Positions 35,965-45,764 are shown, counted from the first letter of the stretch. The stretch: DNA of 64,000 nt from Nocardiopsis eucommiae (GCA_018388625.1 CP074402.1:5022001-5086000), one strand, 5' to 3'. Made by a program: numbers and translations. Notes: generated by a model from the letters alone, not told the origin.

Positions 35965-37550
35965 TCAGTCGCGACGTTCCGGCTCGTCGGGGGCGGCCTC
36001 GTAGGTGATGCCGTACATCTCCTCCTCCGCCTCCTCGTCCCCGCGGCCACGGCGCCACCAACCGCCCTCGGCCCGCCGGTCCGCCCGGCGCTGCGCCCGC
36101 AGCTCCCGGCGGGCCTCCCTGCGCGCCTGACGCTCCACGACGCGGTCGCGCCTGCGGGCCTGACGCACCCGCCGCAGCGCGGCGCGGCGCTCGGCGACGG
36201 TCGGCTCCGGCGCCTCCTCCACCACCTTCTCCTCCTCGCGGGGACGCAGCGCCGTGACGGTGGCCAGCCCCTTGCCGACCGGAACGTCCTCGGGCAGCTC
36301 CACCACGGGCACGGCGGGTTCGGGGCGCGGCTCCGGGGCGGCCACCCGCTCGGCGGCGACCAGCCGGGACTGCTTGCGCGTGTACCACCAGTTGGCGATC
36401 CACGCCGCCACGGCGGCCGCCACCCCCACTTCGAGGGCGGCCACCACACCCACCTGCCAGGCCGAGGGCCCCACCTCACTGAGCCGCTGCGCCCCCAGGG
36501 AGCCACCCGCGACCCCGGCCAGGGCCGCGAACAGCAGCCCCGTCGTCACACCGCACACGAACCCCCACAGGGGCGCCGCCTCGCTGACCACGTCCGGAGC
36601 GCTGCGCTGGGTCAGCACCCCGCCGATCGCCCCCGCCACGAACGGCACCACCAGGGCGCCGAGGGACAGCACCGGGGCGGCGCCGTTGGAGGGCAGCGCC
36701 GCCAGCATCGGCAGCGCGGGAAGCGCGCCCACCGACACCTCCGTCGGCGCGACCACCGTCGACACCCCCATCGCGAAACCCGGGCCGAGCGCGTAACAGA
36801 CCGCGAACACCACCGCGTTGGGCAGGTAGGCGAGCTGCACGATCAGCAGGAGCGTCCCGCCGACCACCCCCGGAGCCAGCGACCGCGTGATCTCGACCGC
36901 CTCCGGCAGGTTCAGCCCCAGCGCCACCAGGAACAGCACCAGCCCCCGACCAGCAGTGTCCCCGTGGACGCGAGCATGCCCACCAGCAGCGAACGCGACC
37001 GTGCGGGCATGAGGTCCAGCAGGTCCCGCGCGGCCACTCCCTTGTCCCGCATGAGCTGGCGCAGCACGCCCAGCCCACCCGCGATGAAGGCGATCACGAA
37101 CCCCATGAGCAGCGCGCGCGGCATGCTCGGCACCGCCTCGTCGGTGCGGGCCAGGAGCGCGAGCGTGCCCGCGATCGCCGCGTAGGGACCGGCGATGGCC
37201 AGCGCGGCCCGGTGCACGTGCCGGAGCCGCTCGATCACGCAGCCGCGCGCCAGCCAGCGGCCGAACCGGTACAGCAGCAGCCCCGGAAGCAGGACCAGGC
37301 CCATGGGCAACAGGCTGATCTGCCCCTCCGCGACGGAGAAGGAGACGTGGTGGCCCACCAACCAGGACAGGACGGCGCCCCGCAGGAGGTCCGCGATGTC
37401 CTCACCGAAGGTGTCGTGCGGCGCCGCCACCCACCCGGCCATGGTGAGCGTGACGATCACGGCCAGGCCGATACCCGCCGCCGACGCGGCGGCGATCCCG
37501 CCGGTCGCGTAGATCGGTCGACCCACCGTCTCGTGCGGTGACGCGGGCAC
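35965..37550 (-). CDS. perM: PerM-like DUF6350 polytopic membrane protein
   Basis: 528 residues after repair. About ten hydrophobic segments fill residues 15-395, then a cytoplasmic tail very rich in Arg and Glu (residues 440-528, 'REEEKVVEEAPEPTVAERR'). This layout is that of DUF6350/PerM, a divisome-associated protein needed in persistence in mycobacteria. The frame breaks in the C run 36943-36947 (GGGGG in the gene); one extra G joins GTLLVG to GLVLFLVALGLN. Actinobacteria often place it near sucCD and purNH; here sucCD follow after 2 kb. The function is inferred from family, not from motifs. Confidence 0.83.
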
Positions 37551-37769
37551 ACCCTCGGAGGCCCCGTCGCTGGTGCTCGTGGACCGCTTCGACTGTCGGC
37601 CTCGGTCGGGGGAGATCCTGGCGTACTCACCCGACTTATGCTGCCAGGGACCGGAATGCTCCGTGGTATCCGGGCGGCGCGTGTCGTGCCCGCGTCACCT
37701 CGGCGGAACGCCCCGCAAACGCGATACGTCGTAAGATGACAGCCCGCCCCCCGCACGAAGGACGCCCCC

Positions 37770-38243
37770 ATGGCAGAGCTCGAACCCGGCCGCAGCTACC
37801 GGCTCTCCGACACCGAACGCGACGAGGCCCTCGGGAAGCTGCGCACGGCGTTCGAGGAGGGCCGCCTGGACACCGAGGAGCACGACCAGCGCTCGGACGC
37901 CGCCCTCCGGGCCGTCAACAGCGCCGACCTCGTCCCGCTCTTCGACGACCTGCCGACCCGGCTGGCCCCCAGCGCCGTCGCCGTACCCGAACCGGCCGCC
38001 CCCACCTCCCCCGCCGTCCCCGACGAGACCACGGACGAGGTCTCCGAGAAGGACAAGGGGGTGAACGTCGGTGGTCTCCTGGGCTGGGGAGGCTTCCTCC
38101 TCCTGGTGTGGGGCACGCCCTCGTTCGTCAGCGGCAACGTCTACGCCATCACGGTCTTCCTCGGGTTCTTCTGCCTCATGGTGATCGGCCCCCTCGTCGG
38201 GCAGCTCGTCGCCCAGCGCCGACGACGCGAGCTCGGCGGCTGA
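37770..38243 (+). CDS. DUF1707 / SHOCT-like membrane protein
   Basis: 157 residues. Residues ~9-62 match DUF1707 ('RLSDTERDEALGKLRTAFEE' then 'GRLDTEEHDQRSDAALRA', ending 'LFDDLP'), a short helical domain found at the N-terminus of many actinobacterial membrane proteins. A Pro/Glu-rich linker and two hydrophobic segments (about 95-115 and 120-145) follow. The function is unknown. It begins at ATG 37770; the leader contains a run of six C, one of the few left in this window. Intact. Confidence 0.85.
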   Translation: MAELEPGRSYRLSDTERDEALGKLRTAFEEGRLDTEEHDQRSDAALRAVNSADLVPLFDDLPTRLAPSAVAVPEPAAPTSPAVPDETTDEVSEKDKGVNVGGLLGWGGFLLLVWGTPSFVSGNVYAITVFLGFFCLMVIGPLVGQLVAQRRRRELGG

Positions 38244-38257
38244 GGCCCCACACACGA

Positions 38258-38308
38258 CACGGCTCCGCCCCACCGACCGGAGGTCACCGGTGGCGGGGCG
38301 GAGCCGTG
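38258..38308. terminator. Bidirectional hairpin between the DUF1707 gene and sucD
   Basis: CACGGCTCCGCCCC and GGGGCGGAGCCGTG pair across a region that also holds an inner ACCG/CGGT stem. Strong GC stem between convergent genes. Confidence 0.82.
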
Positions 38309-38337
38309 CTGAACGAGCGCCCGCGGGGCGCGTCCTC

Positions 38338-39216
38338 CTAGAAGAGGTCGCGCACCAGCTGAGCGGTCTCGCTCGGGGTCTTGCCGACCTTGACGCCAAC
38401 GGCCTCGAGGGCCTCCTTCTTGGCGGCGGCCGTACCGGAGGAGCCGGAGACGATGGCGCCGGCGTGGCCCATGGTCTTGCCCTCCGGGGCGGTGAAGCCG
38501 GCGACGTAGCCGACGACCGGCTTGGTCACGTTGGCCTTGATGAAGTCGGCCGCGCGCTCCTCGGCGTCGCCGCCGATCTCACCGATCATCACGATCACGT
38601 CGGTGTCCGGGTCGGCCTCGAAGGCCGCCAGGGCGTCGATGTGCGTGGTGCCGATGATCGGGTCGCCACCGATGCCGACGGCGGACGAGAAGCCGATGTC
38701 GCGCAGCTCGTACATCATCTGGTAGGTGAGCGTGCCCGACTTCGAGACCAGGCCGATGCGGCCCGGCTTCGCGATGTCGGCCGGGATGATGCCGGCGTTG
38801 GACTGGCCCGGGGTGATGAGACCGGGGCAGTTCGGGCCGACGATGCGGGTCTTGTTGCCCTTGGAACCGGCGTAGGCCCAGAAGGCGGCGGTGTCGTGGA
38901 CCGGGATGCCCTCGGTGATCACGACGGCCAGACCGATCTCGGCGTCGATCGCCTCGACGACGGCGTCCTTGGAGAACTTCGGCGGAACGAAGATCACGGT
39001 GACGTCGGCGCCGGTGGCGGCCATGCCGTCCGCGACGGAGCCGAAGACGGGCACCTCGGTGCCGTCGAAGTCGACGCTCTGCCCGGCCTTGCGCGGGTTC
39101 ACGCCACCAACGATGTTGGTGCCGGACGCGAGCATACGGCGGGTGTGCTTGGTGCCCTCAGAGCCGGTCATGCCCTGGACGAGCACCTTGCTGTCCTTGT
39201 TGAGGAAGATAGCCAT
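38338..39216 (-). CDS. sucD: Succinyl-CoA ligase alpha subunit
   Basis: 292 residues, intact. CoA-binding Rossmann motif 'VLVQGMTGSEGTKHTRRML', 'GPNCPGLITPGQSNAGIIP', and the phosphohistidine in 'KTMGHAGAIVSGSSGTA' near residue 255. With SucC it makes ATP/GTP from succinyl-CoA in the TCA cycle. ATG 39216 is 13 bases after the sucC stop, so sucCD is one transcript. An open frame upstream of this ATG is the sucC region read in another frame and is spurious. Confidence 0.96.
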   Translation of the reverse strand: MAIFLNKDSKVLVQGMTGSEGTKHTRRMLASGTNIVGGVNPRKAGQSVDFDGTEVPVFGSVADGMAATGADVTVIFVPPKFSKDAVVEAIDAEIGLAVVITEGIPVHDTAAFWAYAGSKGNKTRIVGPNCPGLITPGQSNAGIIPADIAKPGRIGLVSKSGTLTYQMMYELRDIGFSSAVGIGGDPIIGTTHIDALAAFEADPDTDVIVMIGEIGGDAEERAADFIKANVTKPVVGYVAGFTAPEGKTMGHAGAIVSGSSGTAAAKKEALEAVGVKVGKTPSETAQLVRDLF

Positions 39217-39229
39217 GGTGTGTTGTCCC

Positions 39230-40410
39230 CTACTTCGCCGCGAGCTCGGCGGCCTGAGCGGCGGCGCCGTCCATCGTGTCGACCCGACGAACGGCCGGGT
39301 GGGCGCGCTCGTCGAGGATCTGGCGACCCAGTTCGGCGTTGTTGCCGTCCAGGCGGACGACCAGCGGCTTGCTGACGTCGTCGCCGCGCTGCTCCAGGAG
39401 CTCCAGAGCCTGCACGATGCCGTTGGCCACGGCGTCGCAGGCGGTGATGCCACCGAAGACGTTGACGAACACGCTCTTGACGGCGGGGTCGCCCAGGATG
39501 ATCTCCAGGCCGTTCGCCATCACCTCGGCGGAGGCGCCGCCACCGATGTCGAGGAAGTTGGCGGGCTTGACGCCGCCGTGGTTCTCACCGGCGTAGGCGA
39601 CCACGTCCAGGGTCGACATGACCAGACCGGCACCGTTACCGATGATGCCGACCTCGCCGTCGAGCTTGACGTAGTTGAGCCCCTTGGCCTTGGCGGCGAC
39701 CTCGAGCGGGTCACCCTCCTCGGCGAAGGTCAGGCTCTCCAGGTCCTGGCGGAACTCGGCGTTCTCGTCCAGGGTCACCTTGCCGTCGAGGGCGACGACC
39801 CGACCGTCCTTGGTCAGGATGAGCGGGTTCACCTCCGCGAGGGTGGCGTCCTTGCCCACGAAGGCGTCCCACAGCTTGGAGACGATCTCCGTGGCGCCGC
39901 GGCCGCGGCCTCGGGCAGGTTTCCGGCCTTGACGATCTCCGCGGCCACATCGGCCGGGGCGCCCTTCAGGGCGTCGATCGAGATCTTGGCGACGGCGTCC
40001 GGGTTGGTCTCCGCGACCTCCTCGATCTCCATGCCGCCCTCTTTGGAGCAGATGGAGAGGAAGTTGCGGTTGGCGCGGTCGAGCAGGAAGGAGAAGTAGT
40101 ACTCCTCGGCGATGTCACTCGCCTCCTCGACCAGGACACGGTGGACCGTGTGGCCCTTGATGTCCATGCCGAGGATCTGCTCGGCCTTGGCCTCGGCGTC
40201 CTCGGGGCCCTCGGCCACCTTGACGCCGCCGGCCTTCCCGCGGCCGCCCGTCTTGACCTGGGCCTTCACGACGACGCGGGGCTTGCCCGCGGCGGCGAAC
40301 TCATCGGCGATGGCACGCGCCTCAGCGACCGTGCTCGCCACCTTCCCCTGGGGTACGGGAACCCCGTACTCTGCGAAGAGTTGCTTCGCCTGGTATTCGA
40401 ACAGGTCCAC
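39230..40410 (-). CDS. sucC: Succinyl-CoA ligase beta subunit
   Basis: 393 residues after repair. It starts at GTG 40410 (MDLFEYQAKQLFAEYGVPVP) with AAGGA nine bases upstream. The ATP-grasp core shows 'VVVKAQVKTGGRGKAGGVKV' and the Mg-ATP site 'ATLAEVNPLIL'; the C-terminal part has 'GGGASAEVMANGLEII' and 'FGGITACDAVANGIV'. A base is missing near 39894-39898; adding one G restores AAAAATEIVSKLWDAFVGK. The context there is GCGCC rather than a long run. A TCA-cycle gene is essential in most growth conditions, so the break is likely a sequencing artefact. Confidence 0.94.
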
Positions 40411-40777
40411 GAGGGTCCGTCCTTGTAACTCGCTGGCTCAAGTGTGTACCGGGGTGGCGTGTCCGGATCGGCGGTGACGCACTGAAGGGGTGTCACACGA
40501 CGCAAACCCCTCGTTGGGGGTGAGCCGCCTACAGAGATCGAGATCGCCGCGGCGTTGCCACCCGCGACATGCGCAAAGCTTAGTCGCCCCTCGTCTGGCC
40601 GCCGGACACCAGGGTCGCGTTGACCCCATGGCCTGACGCACAAATGCCGCTCACGCGGCACTACGGGGCCTCCCGCATGGGAACATATGTGACCAGAGAC
40701 ACGGCTGATAACACCGATCCCGGGCCGATCCGCCCCGCATCGGACTTCCAACGAAGTGCGACGAAGGTCACCGGCCG
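40411..40777. other. Leader of the sucCD operon and 3' flank of the B12-binding gene
   Basis: 367 bases presumed to hold the sucC promoter and 5' leader. Candidate -10 boxes exist but no convincing -35 partner; I see no gene or riboswitch that I can identify. Confidence 0.5.
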
Positions 40778-41187
40778 TCAGGCCGCGTGCGCGGGCCGGA
40801 TGTTCTCGCGTACCCAGTCCGCGATCTCCGCCGTCGGCGCACCCGGTGTGAAGATCCGGGCGACCCCCATCGCCTCCAGCTCAGCGATGTCGGAGTCGGG
40901 GATGATGCCCCCGCCGAACACCCGGATGTCGGTGGCGTCGTTCTCCCGCAGCAGTTCCATCACCCGGCCGAACATCGTCATGTGGGCACCCGAGAGCACC
41001 GACAGCCCGATGGCGTCCGCGTCCTCCTGGAGCGCGGCGGCCACGATCATCTCCGGGGTCTGGCGCAGCCCGGTGTAGATGACCTCCACTCCGGCGTCCC
41101 GCAGGACCCGGGCGACGATCTTGACCCCCGGTCGTGCCCGTCCAGTCCCGGCTTCGCGACGACGACGCGCGCGGCGGCCTCGGCCAT
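40778..41187 (-). CDS. Stand-alone cobalamin-binding domain protein
   Basis: 136 residues after repair. It has the B12-binding DxHxxG motif in 'KPGLDGHDRGVKIVARVLRD' (lower axial His) and the later 'SVLSGAHMTMFGRVMELL' and 'VFGGGIIPDSDIAEL' segments of the Rossmann-like B12 fold, as in methylmalonyl-CoA mutase small domains. No catalytic mutase barrel is present in this gene or its neighbours. A base is missing at 41125-41129 (GGGGG in the gene), joining HDRG to VKIVARVL. Such small proteins act with a separate mutase large subunit or as B12 chaperones/sensors. No cobalamin riboswitch was recognised upstream. Confidence 0.88.
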
Positions 41188-41320
41188 GGCGTACCCCTCA
41201 CTACGTTCCCCTCGGGACGCCCCTCGTGAGGGCGCTCCCGTGGGGGAGATGATGAACTCGTGTGAAGAGTAACCCAGGTCACTCGCGGGTGCGGGGCACG
41301 GGGGCGGGTATCGTCCGACC

Positions 41321-41590
41321 ATGGACGACGGATACGAACAGACCAGTACCGAGGACCTGCGGGAACGCGCCCTGGAACTGGCGCGGAAGCGCTGGGACGT
41401 GGCCTTCCTCTGGCGTCTGCTGCGGCTGCTCCCCGCCGCCGAGGCCGCCGCGGGCAACCGGGACGCCAGCGAGGCCAGCGTCGCCCAGGTGTCGGGGCTC
41501 CTCTACGAGGCGTTCTCAGCGGAGCACGACCCCAAGGTCCACGAGGCGCTGCGCCCCGTCTACATCGACTACCTCAACGGCGAGGACTGA
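41321..41590 (+). CDS. Small helical protein of unknown function (89 aa)
   Basis: I do not recognise a named family. The sequence is predicted all-helical and acidic, 'TEDLRERALELARKRWDVAF' followed by 'LWRLLRLLPAAEAAAGN' and 'ASVAQVSGLLYEAFSAEHD'. Its composition and codon use match the neighbouring coding genes, and it resembles small conserved actinobacterial proteins. It starts 133 bases from the divergent B12-binding gene and ends 64 bases before the Ada/AlkA gene on the same strand, so it may be transcribed with the alkylation repair genes. Intact. Confidence 0.7.
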   Translation: MDDGYEQTSTEDLRERALELARKRWDVAFLWRLLRLLPAAEAAAGNRDASEASVAQVSGLLYEAFSAEHDPKVHEALRPVYIDYLNGED

Positions 41591-41654
41591 CCCCACCTGG
41601 GTGTCCGAAAACCGCCAGCATCCGTCTCCGGACTCGGCGAGCATGGTGGTTGTG

Positions 41655-43101
41655 ATGGACGACGAACAGCGCTACAGGGCGGTACGGGGCAGGGACTCCC
41701 GTTTCGACGGGGTCTTCTACACCGCCGTGCGCACCACCGGCATCTACTGCCGACCGAGCTGCCCCGCGGTGACCCCGCGCCGGGAGAACGTCCGCTTCTA
41801 CCGGACGGCCGCCGCCGCACAGGAGTCCGGGTTCCGCGCCTGCAAACGGTGCCGACCGGACACCGTGCCCGGCTCCCCGAGTGGAACGTGCGCGCCGACG
41901 TGGTGGGACGGGCGATCCGGCTGATCCACGACGGTGCCGTCGACCGGGGCGGCGTGGGCGCCCTCGCGGAGGACCTCGGCTACAGCGAACGCCAGCTCAA
42001 CCGGCTGCTCAGCGCCGAGGTCGGCGCGGGGCCCCTGGCCCTCGCCCGAGCCGAGCGCACCCACACGGCGCGCGTCCTGGTGGAGACCACGGACATGCCG
42101 ATGGCCGACGTCGCCTTCGCCTCCGGGTTCGCGAGCGTGCGGCAGTTCAACGAGACCATGCGGGCGGTCTTCGACCGCTCCCCTCCGAGATGCGAGCGGC
42201 CCGCCGCAGTGCGACCACACCGCCCACCAGCGGCATCGTGCTGCGGCTCCCCTACCGGGGCGCCATCGACCTGGCCGGGATGCTCACCTTCCTCGGTGAC
42301 CGCGCGGTCCCGGGTGTGGAGGAGTACTCCGACGACACGTACCGGCGCACACTCCGCCTGCCCCACGGCCCCGGAGTGGTCGCGCTCTCCGCGGGCTCCG
42401 ACCACGTCCTGTGCCGCCTGTGGCTGACCGACCCGAGCGACCTGACCAGCGCCGTGCGCCGCTGCCGAAGCCTCCTGGACCTGGACGCGGACCCCGACGC
42501 GGTCGCGGAGGTCCTGGGGCCGGACCCCGTGCTCGGCCCGGTCCTGCGCCGACGCCCCGGGGTACGCGCCCCGGGCCACGTGGACCCCGCGGAACTGGCG
42601 GTCCGCGCGGTCCTGGGCCAGCAGGTCTCGGTCAGGGCCGCGCGTACCCTGGCAGGACGGTTGGTGTCCCGGTACGGGGAGCCGCTGGGTACCGGGCTCG
42701 ACGGCCTGTTCCCCGGCCTCACCCACACGTTCGCCTCCCCGGAGGCCCTCACCGACGCCGACCCGGCGGGGATGTCCATCCCCGTGTCCCGGGGACGGGC
42801 CCTCACCCACGTGGCGGGGGCGATCGCCTCGGGCCGCGTGGACCTGGGCCCGGGCTGCGACCGGGACGAGGCGGAGCACAGGCTGTTAAAGCTGCCCGGG
42901 ATCGGCCCGTGGACCGCCGGCTACGTGCGGATGCGCGGGCTGGGCGACCCGGACGTGTTCCTGGAGACGGACCTCGGGGTGCGGCAGGCCCTGGAACGAA
43001 CGGGTCCGGCCCCGACGAAGGCATGGAGCCCGTGGCGTTCGTACGCGACCCACCTCCTGTGGGCGTCGCTGGGACTACCCGAGGAAGAAGGATCAGGATG
43101 A
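41655..43101 (+). CDS. alkA: Ada-type / AlkA fusion: alkylation-repair sensor and 3-methyladenine glycosylase
   Basis: 482 residues after repair. Domains: Ada Zn-binding domain (1-75) with 'GIYCRPSCPA' and 'CKRCRPD' (the four Cys, one being the methyl-accepting nucleophile); AraC-type helix-turn-helix (80-180, 'DVAFASGFASVRQFNETMRA'); AlkA N-terminal domain; HhH-GPD glycosylase (280-482) with 'KLPGIGPWTAGYVRMRGLGD' and the catalytic Asp at 'PDVFLETDLGV'. It likely senses methylphosphotriesters and excises alkylated bases. Bases are missing at 41875-41878 (GSP to EWNVRADV) and 42180-42183 (RSP to SEMRAAR), both CCCC runs. Another Met lies 12 bases upstream. The TGA overlaps the ogt ATG by four bases. 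Confidence 0.9.
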
Positions 43102-43658
43102 ACACCCAAGAAGCACTCCCGATGGATCTTGAGCCGGTCGCCCCGGCGCGCGAGGCCGCGGTGACGTTCCGGGTTCCCCTCCCCGGCCCGACCCGCCACA
43201 CCACGATGGACTCACCCCTGGGCGAACTGACGCTGTACGGCGACGGCGAGGCCCTGGGCGGGCTGTTGACACCGCCCAGGGACGGGACCCGACGGGCCGT
43301 CCCGTCCGACTGGGTCCGGGACGAGGCCCCGTTCACCGAGGTCAGGAAGCAGCTGGCCGCGTACTTCGACGGGCGGCTGCGGCAGTTCGACCTGCCCCTC
43401 GCTCCCGCCGGTACGCCCTGGCAGCTCCAGGTGTGGCAGGCACTGACCACCATTCCGTACGGAGCGACCTCCAGCTACGGTCAGCTCGCCCAGGAACTGG
43501 GCCGACCCACCGCGTCCCGCGCCGTGGGCATGGCCAACGGGCGCAACCCGATCAGTGTCATCGTCCCCTGCCACCGGGTCATCGGTGCCAACGGAAGCCT
43601 GACCGGCTACGCGGGTGGCCTGGAGCGCAAGGAGTTCCTGCTGGCACTGGAACGGTAA
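43098..43658 (+). CDS. ogt: Methylated-DNA-protein cysteine methyltransferase
   Basis: 186 residues, intact. The active-site motif is 'NPISVIVPCHRVIGANG' with PCHR, the Asn hinge and helix 'IPYGATSSYGQLAQELGRPT' preceding it. It transfers methyl from O6-methylguanine to its own Cys. ATGA overlap with the alkA-like gene upstream shows that the two repair steps are translated together. Confidence 0.94.
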   Translation: MNTQEALPMDLEPVAPAREAAVTFRVPLPGPTRHTTMDSPLGELTLYGDGEALGGLLTPPRDGTRRAVPSDWVRDEAPFTEVRKQLAAYFDGRLRQFDLPLAPAGTPWQLQVWQALTTIPYGATSSYGQLAQELGRPTASRAVGMANGRNPISVIVPCHRVIGANGSLTGYAGGLERKEFLLALER

Positions 43659-43674
43659 CTAACCAACCAATTCG

Positions 43675-43709
43675 GGGGTGTCGCCGGAGGAAGTTTCCGG
43701 TTACACCCC
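43675..43709 (+). terminator. Hairpin after ogt
   Basis: GGGGTGT-cg-CCGGA-ggaagtt-TCCGG-tt-ACACCCC, then TTG. Just 16 bases past the ogt stop; it separates the repair operon from the M23 peptidase promoter. Confidence 0.75.
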
Positions 43710-43738
43710 TTGTCCGCTCCTGGGGGCCTGGTTACTCT
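43710..43738 (+). promoter_or_regulatory. Promoter candidate for the M23 peptidase gene
   Basis: TTGTCC, 17-base spacer, TACTCT at 43733-43738, with the TTG start 65 bases downstream. Confidence 0.45.
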
Positions 43739-43802
43739 GCGGTAGCCACGTTCAGAGCCTGTGGTGTCACTCCCCGTTCGCACGACTCCCCCAGGAGAAG
43801 CG

Positions 43803-44811
43803 TTGACACTGCCAACCCCCGACTCCCCCTCGTACTGACCGCCTCCGTCGCACTCGTGGTCACGGGTATGACCCCCGCGTCCGCACAAGCGGGGTCCGCG
43901 CAGACGGACCCCTGAGCACCGCTGACAACGTCGAGATCCTCCTCGAATCCGAGGTGGCCGACGACCTCCCCACCACCGCTCCCTCACTGGCCGACTCGGT
44001 CATCGAGGACGTCCTGGCGGAACGCTCCACCGAGCTGTCCACCCTCGCCGCCCAGGACCGCGACGTGCGGGTCGACATCCGGGAGGCCACCGACGAGGCC
44101 GCCTTCGGCGTCGCCATCGTGACCGCCCCCGAGATCGAGGGTGAGGACCCCTACGCCTGGTTGTTCGCCGCCGAACTCGACGGCACCTGGGAGATCGGGC
44201 TGGAGGGCACCGACGAGTTCTCCCGGATCCTCGCCGAATCCGAACTGATGGACACGGAACAGCGCGAGACCGTCGCGGCCTCAACGGACCCCGACCAGCT
44301 CTCCCCCATGGCCTACACGGGAGTGGGCCTGCCGTTCTCGATCGGCACCTCCATGATCATGACCGGCGGCCCGCACGGGTTCAGCGGTGGTCCGCCGTAC
44401 AGCTCCGTGGACTTCGCCGGAGGCAACGGCCAGGCCCGAGCCGCCAGGGGTGGCTACGCCTACTCCCTGTGCACCGGCTGGACCCGGGTCATCCACGACA
44501 ACGGGTACTCCACGGACTACTACCACCTGGAGGACTACCAGTGGCTGCCCGGTAACAACGTCGGCACCGGCCACTACCTGGGCACCCAGGGCAACAGCCT
44601 CTGCGCGGGCGGCTCGACCACCGGCGCTCACATCCACTTCGCGCTGCGGGGCTACACCGACCCGAACGCCGCCGGTTGGTACGTGGCGCTGAACGGCCGG
44701 ACCCTCGGCGGCTGGACCTTCGTCGAGGGCGCCAACTACGGCGGCTACGCCTACCGCAACGGCGTGGGCAACGTCTACCCGGGCGGCTCGATGTACAACT
44801 ACGGCTTCTAG
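43803..44811 (+). CDS. Secreted M23-family metallopeptidase (lysostaphin-like)
   Basis: 336 residues after repair. The start is TTG 43803 with AGGAG five bases upstream, giving a signal peptide (TLPTPRLPLVLTASVALVV, cleavage after ASAQA). An acidic pro-region (about 40-140) precedes the M23 domain, which shows 'YSTDYYHLEDYQW' and the HxH zinc motif 'TGAHIHFALRG'; the first zinc ligand is probably in 'PYSSVDFAGG'. Bases are missing at 43816-43820 and 43909-43912, both C runs; without them the signal peptide and mature protein lie in different frames. It likely cleaves peptidoglycan cross-links or acts as an elastase-like enzyme outside the cell. Confidence 0.83.
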
Positions 44812-44815
44812 GACC

Positions 44816-44847
44816 GAAGCGCCCGGCCGCCCCCAGCCGGGCGCTTC
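44816..44847 (+). terminator. Hairpin after the M23 peptidase gene
   Basis: GAAGCGCCCGGC and GCCGGGCGCTTC enclose an eight-base loop, five bases past the stop. Confidence 0.82.
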
Positions 44848-44978
44848 ACCTCCGTTCGTGCCCACCAGAACCCCGTCGGGGCCCGACTTTCGTCGTCGCC
44901 GGTTCGCCCTCGCGGTTGATGTGCCGACGGGGGACGCCCTTCTAGGTTCGTGAACAGATCACAACCGAAGGGACAGGC

Positions 44979-45764
44979 ATGAACAGAGCGACACTGGTCG
45001 CGGCGGTGGGATCCGCGGCACTCCTCGTCTCGGCGGCACCCGCCTCCGCCATCATCGGCGGGGTCGACGCCAGTGAGGACTACCCGTTCGTGACGGCCCT
45101 GTTCGACGACCGGGGCCTGCACTACTGCGGGGGTTCGCTGATCGACGAACAGTGGGTGCTCACCGCCGCCCACTGCTCCGACTTCGACCTGCTCGCGACG
45201 GAGAGCATCTCGGTGCGGGTGGGCAGCGACAACCGTGACGAGGGTGGCAGCGAACGCCAGGTCGTCGACGTGGTCCAGCACCCGGACTACGAGGCGGAGG
45301 ACGTCAGCGACGACCCCGACTACCCCCACTCCTTCCTTCTGGTGCGCGACGACATCTCGCTCCTGAAGCTGGACTCCCCGGTCGAGCAGACCCCCGTACC
45401 CGTCGCACAGGACCGTCCGGAGCCGGGCACCGAGGTACGCGCCCTCGGCTGGGGCGTGGTCGACGAGCTCGGCCAGGAGCCCAAGCCGGAGATCCTCCAG
45501 GAGCTCGACACCGAGATCGTCGCGGACGAACGCTGCGCGGAGCTCCACGACGACCTGTGCTCCGAGCACCCCACCGGGGAGGCGCAGGTCTGCTCGACCG
45601 ACTCGGGCAGCCCCATGATCCGTGGCACCGAGGACGGCTGGGAGCTGGTCGGCCTGGTCAGCCGGGACGGTGACTACGACGAGAACGTCGCCTGCGTGGG
45701 CCCGTGGGTCTTCACCGAAACAGCGAAGCACATCGACTGGGCCACCGACACGATCGGACGGTGA
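44979..45764 (+). CDS. Secreted S1 (trypsin-like) serine protease
   Basis: 261 residues, intact. A signal peptide (1-25, cleaved near ASA) is followed directly by a mature N-terminus IIGGVDASEDYPF, so no long pro-region. Catalytic triad: His in 'VLTAAHCSDF', Asp in 'RDDISLLKLD', and Ser in 'VCSTDSGSPMI', where the usual GDSGGP is TDSGSP. Cys pairs suggest three disulfides. Preceded by a ribosome binding site AAGGGA. The role is probably extracellular nutrition; a substitution near the catalytic Ser could affect activity. Confidence 0.87.
   Translation: MNRATLVAAVGSAALLVSAAPASAIIGGVDASEDYPFVTALFDDRGLHYCGGSLIDEQWVLTAAHCSDFDLLATESISVRVGSDNRDEGGSERQVVDVVQHPDYEAEDVSDDPDYPHSFLLVRDDISLLKLDSPVEQTPVPVAQDRPEPGTEVRALGWGVVDELGQEPKPEILQELDTEIVADERCAELHDDLCSEHPTGEAQVCSTDSGSPMIRGTEDGWELVGLVSRDGDYDENVACVGPWVFTETAKHIDWATDTIGR

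Noticed and set aside
33888..36506. A very long minus-strand reading frame (about 870 codons) across the 3' half of mfd and into perM
   Set aside because: It is antisense to a well-conserved helicase. Its protein is His/Gly/Val/Leu-rich and unlike any family, as expected for the reverse frame of GC-rich coding DNA.
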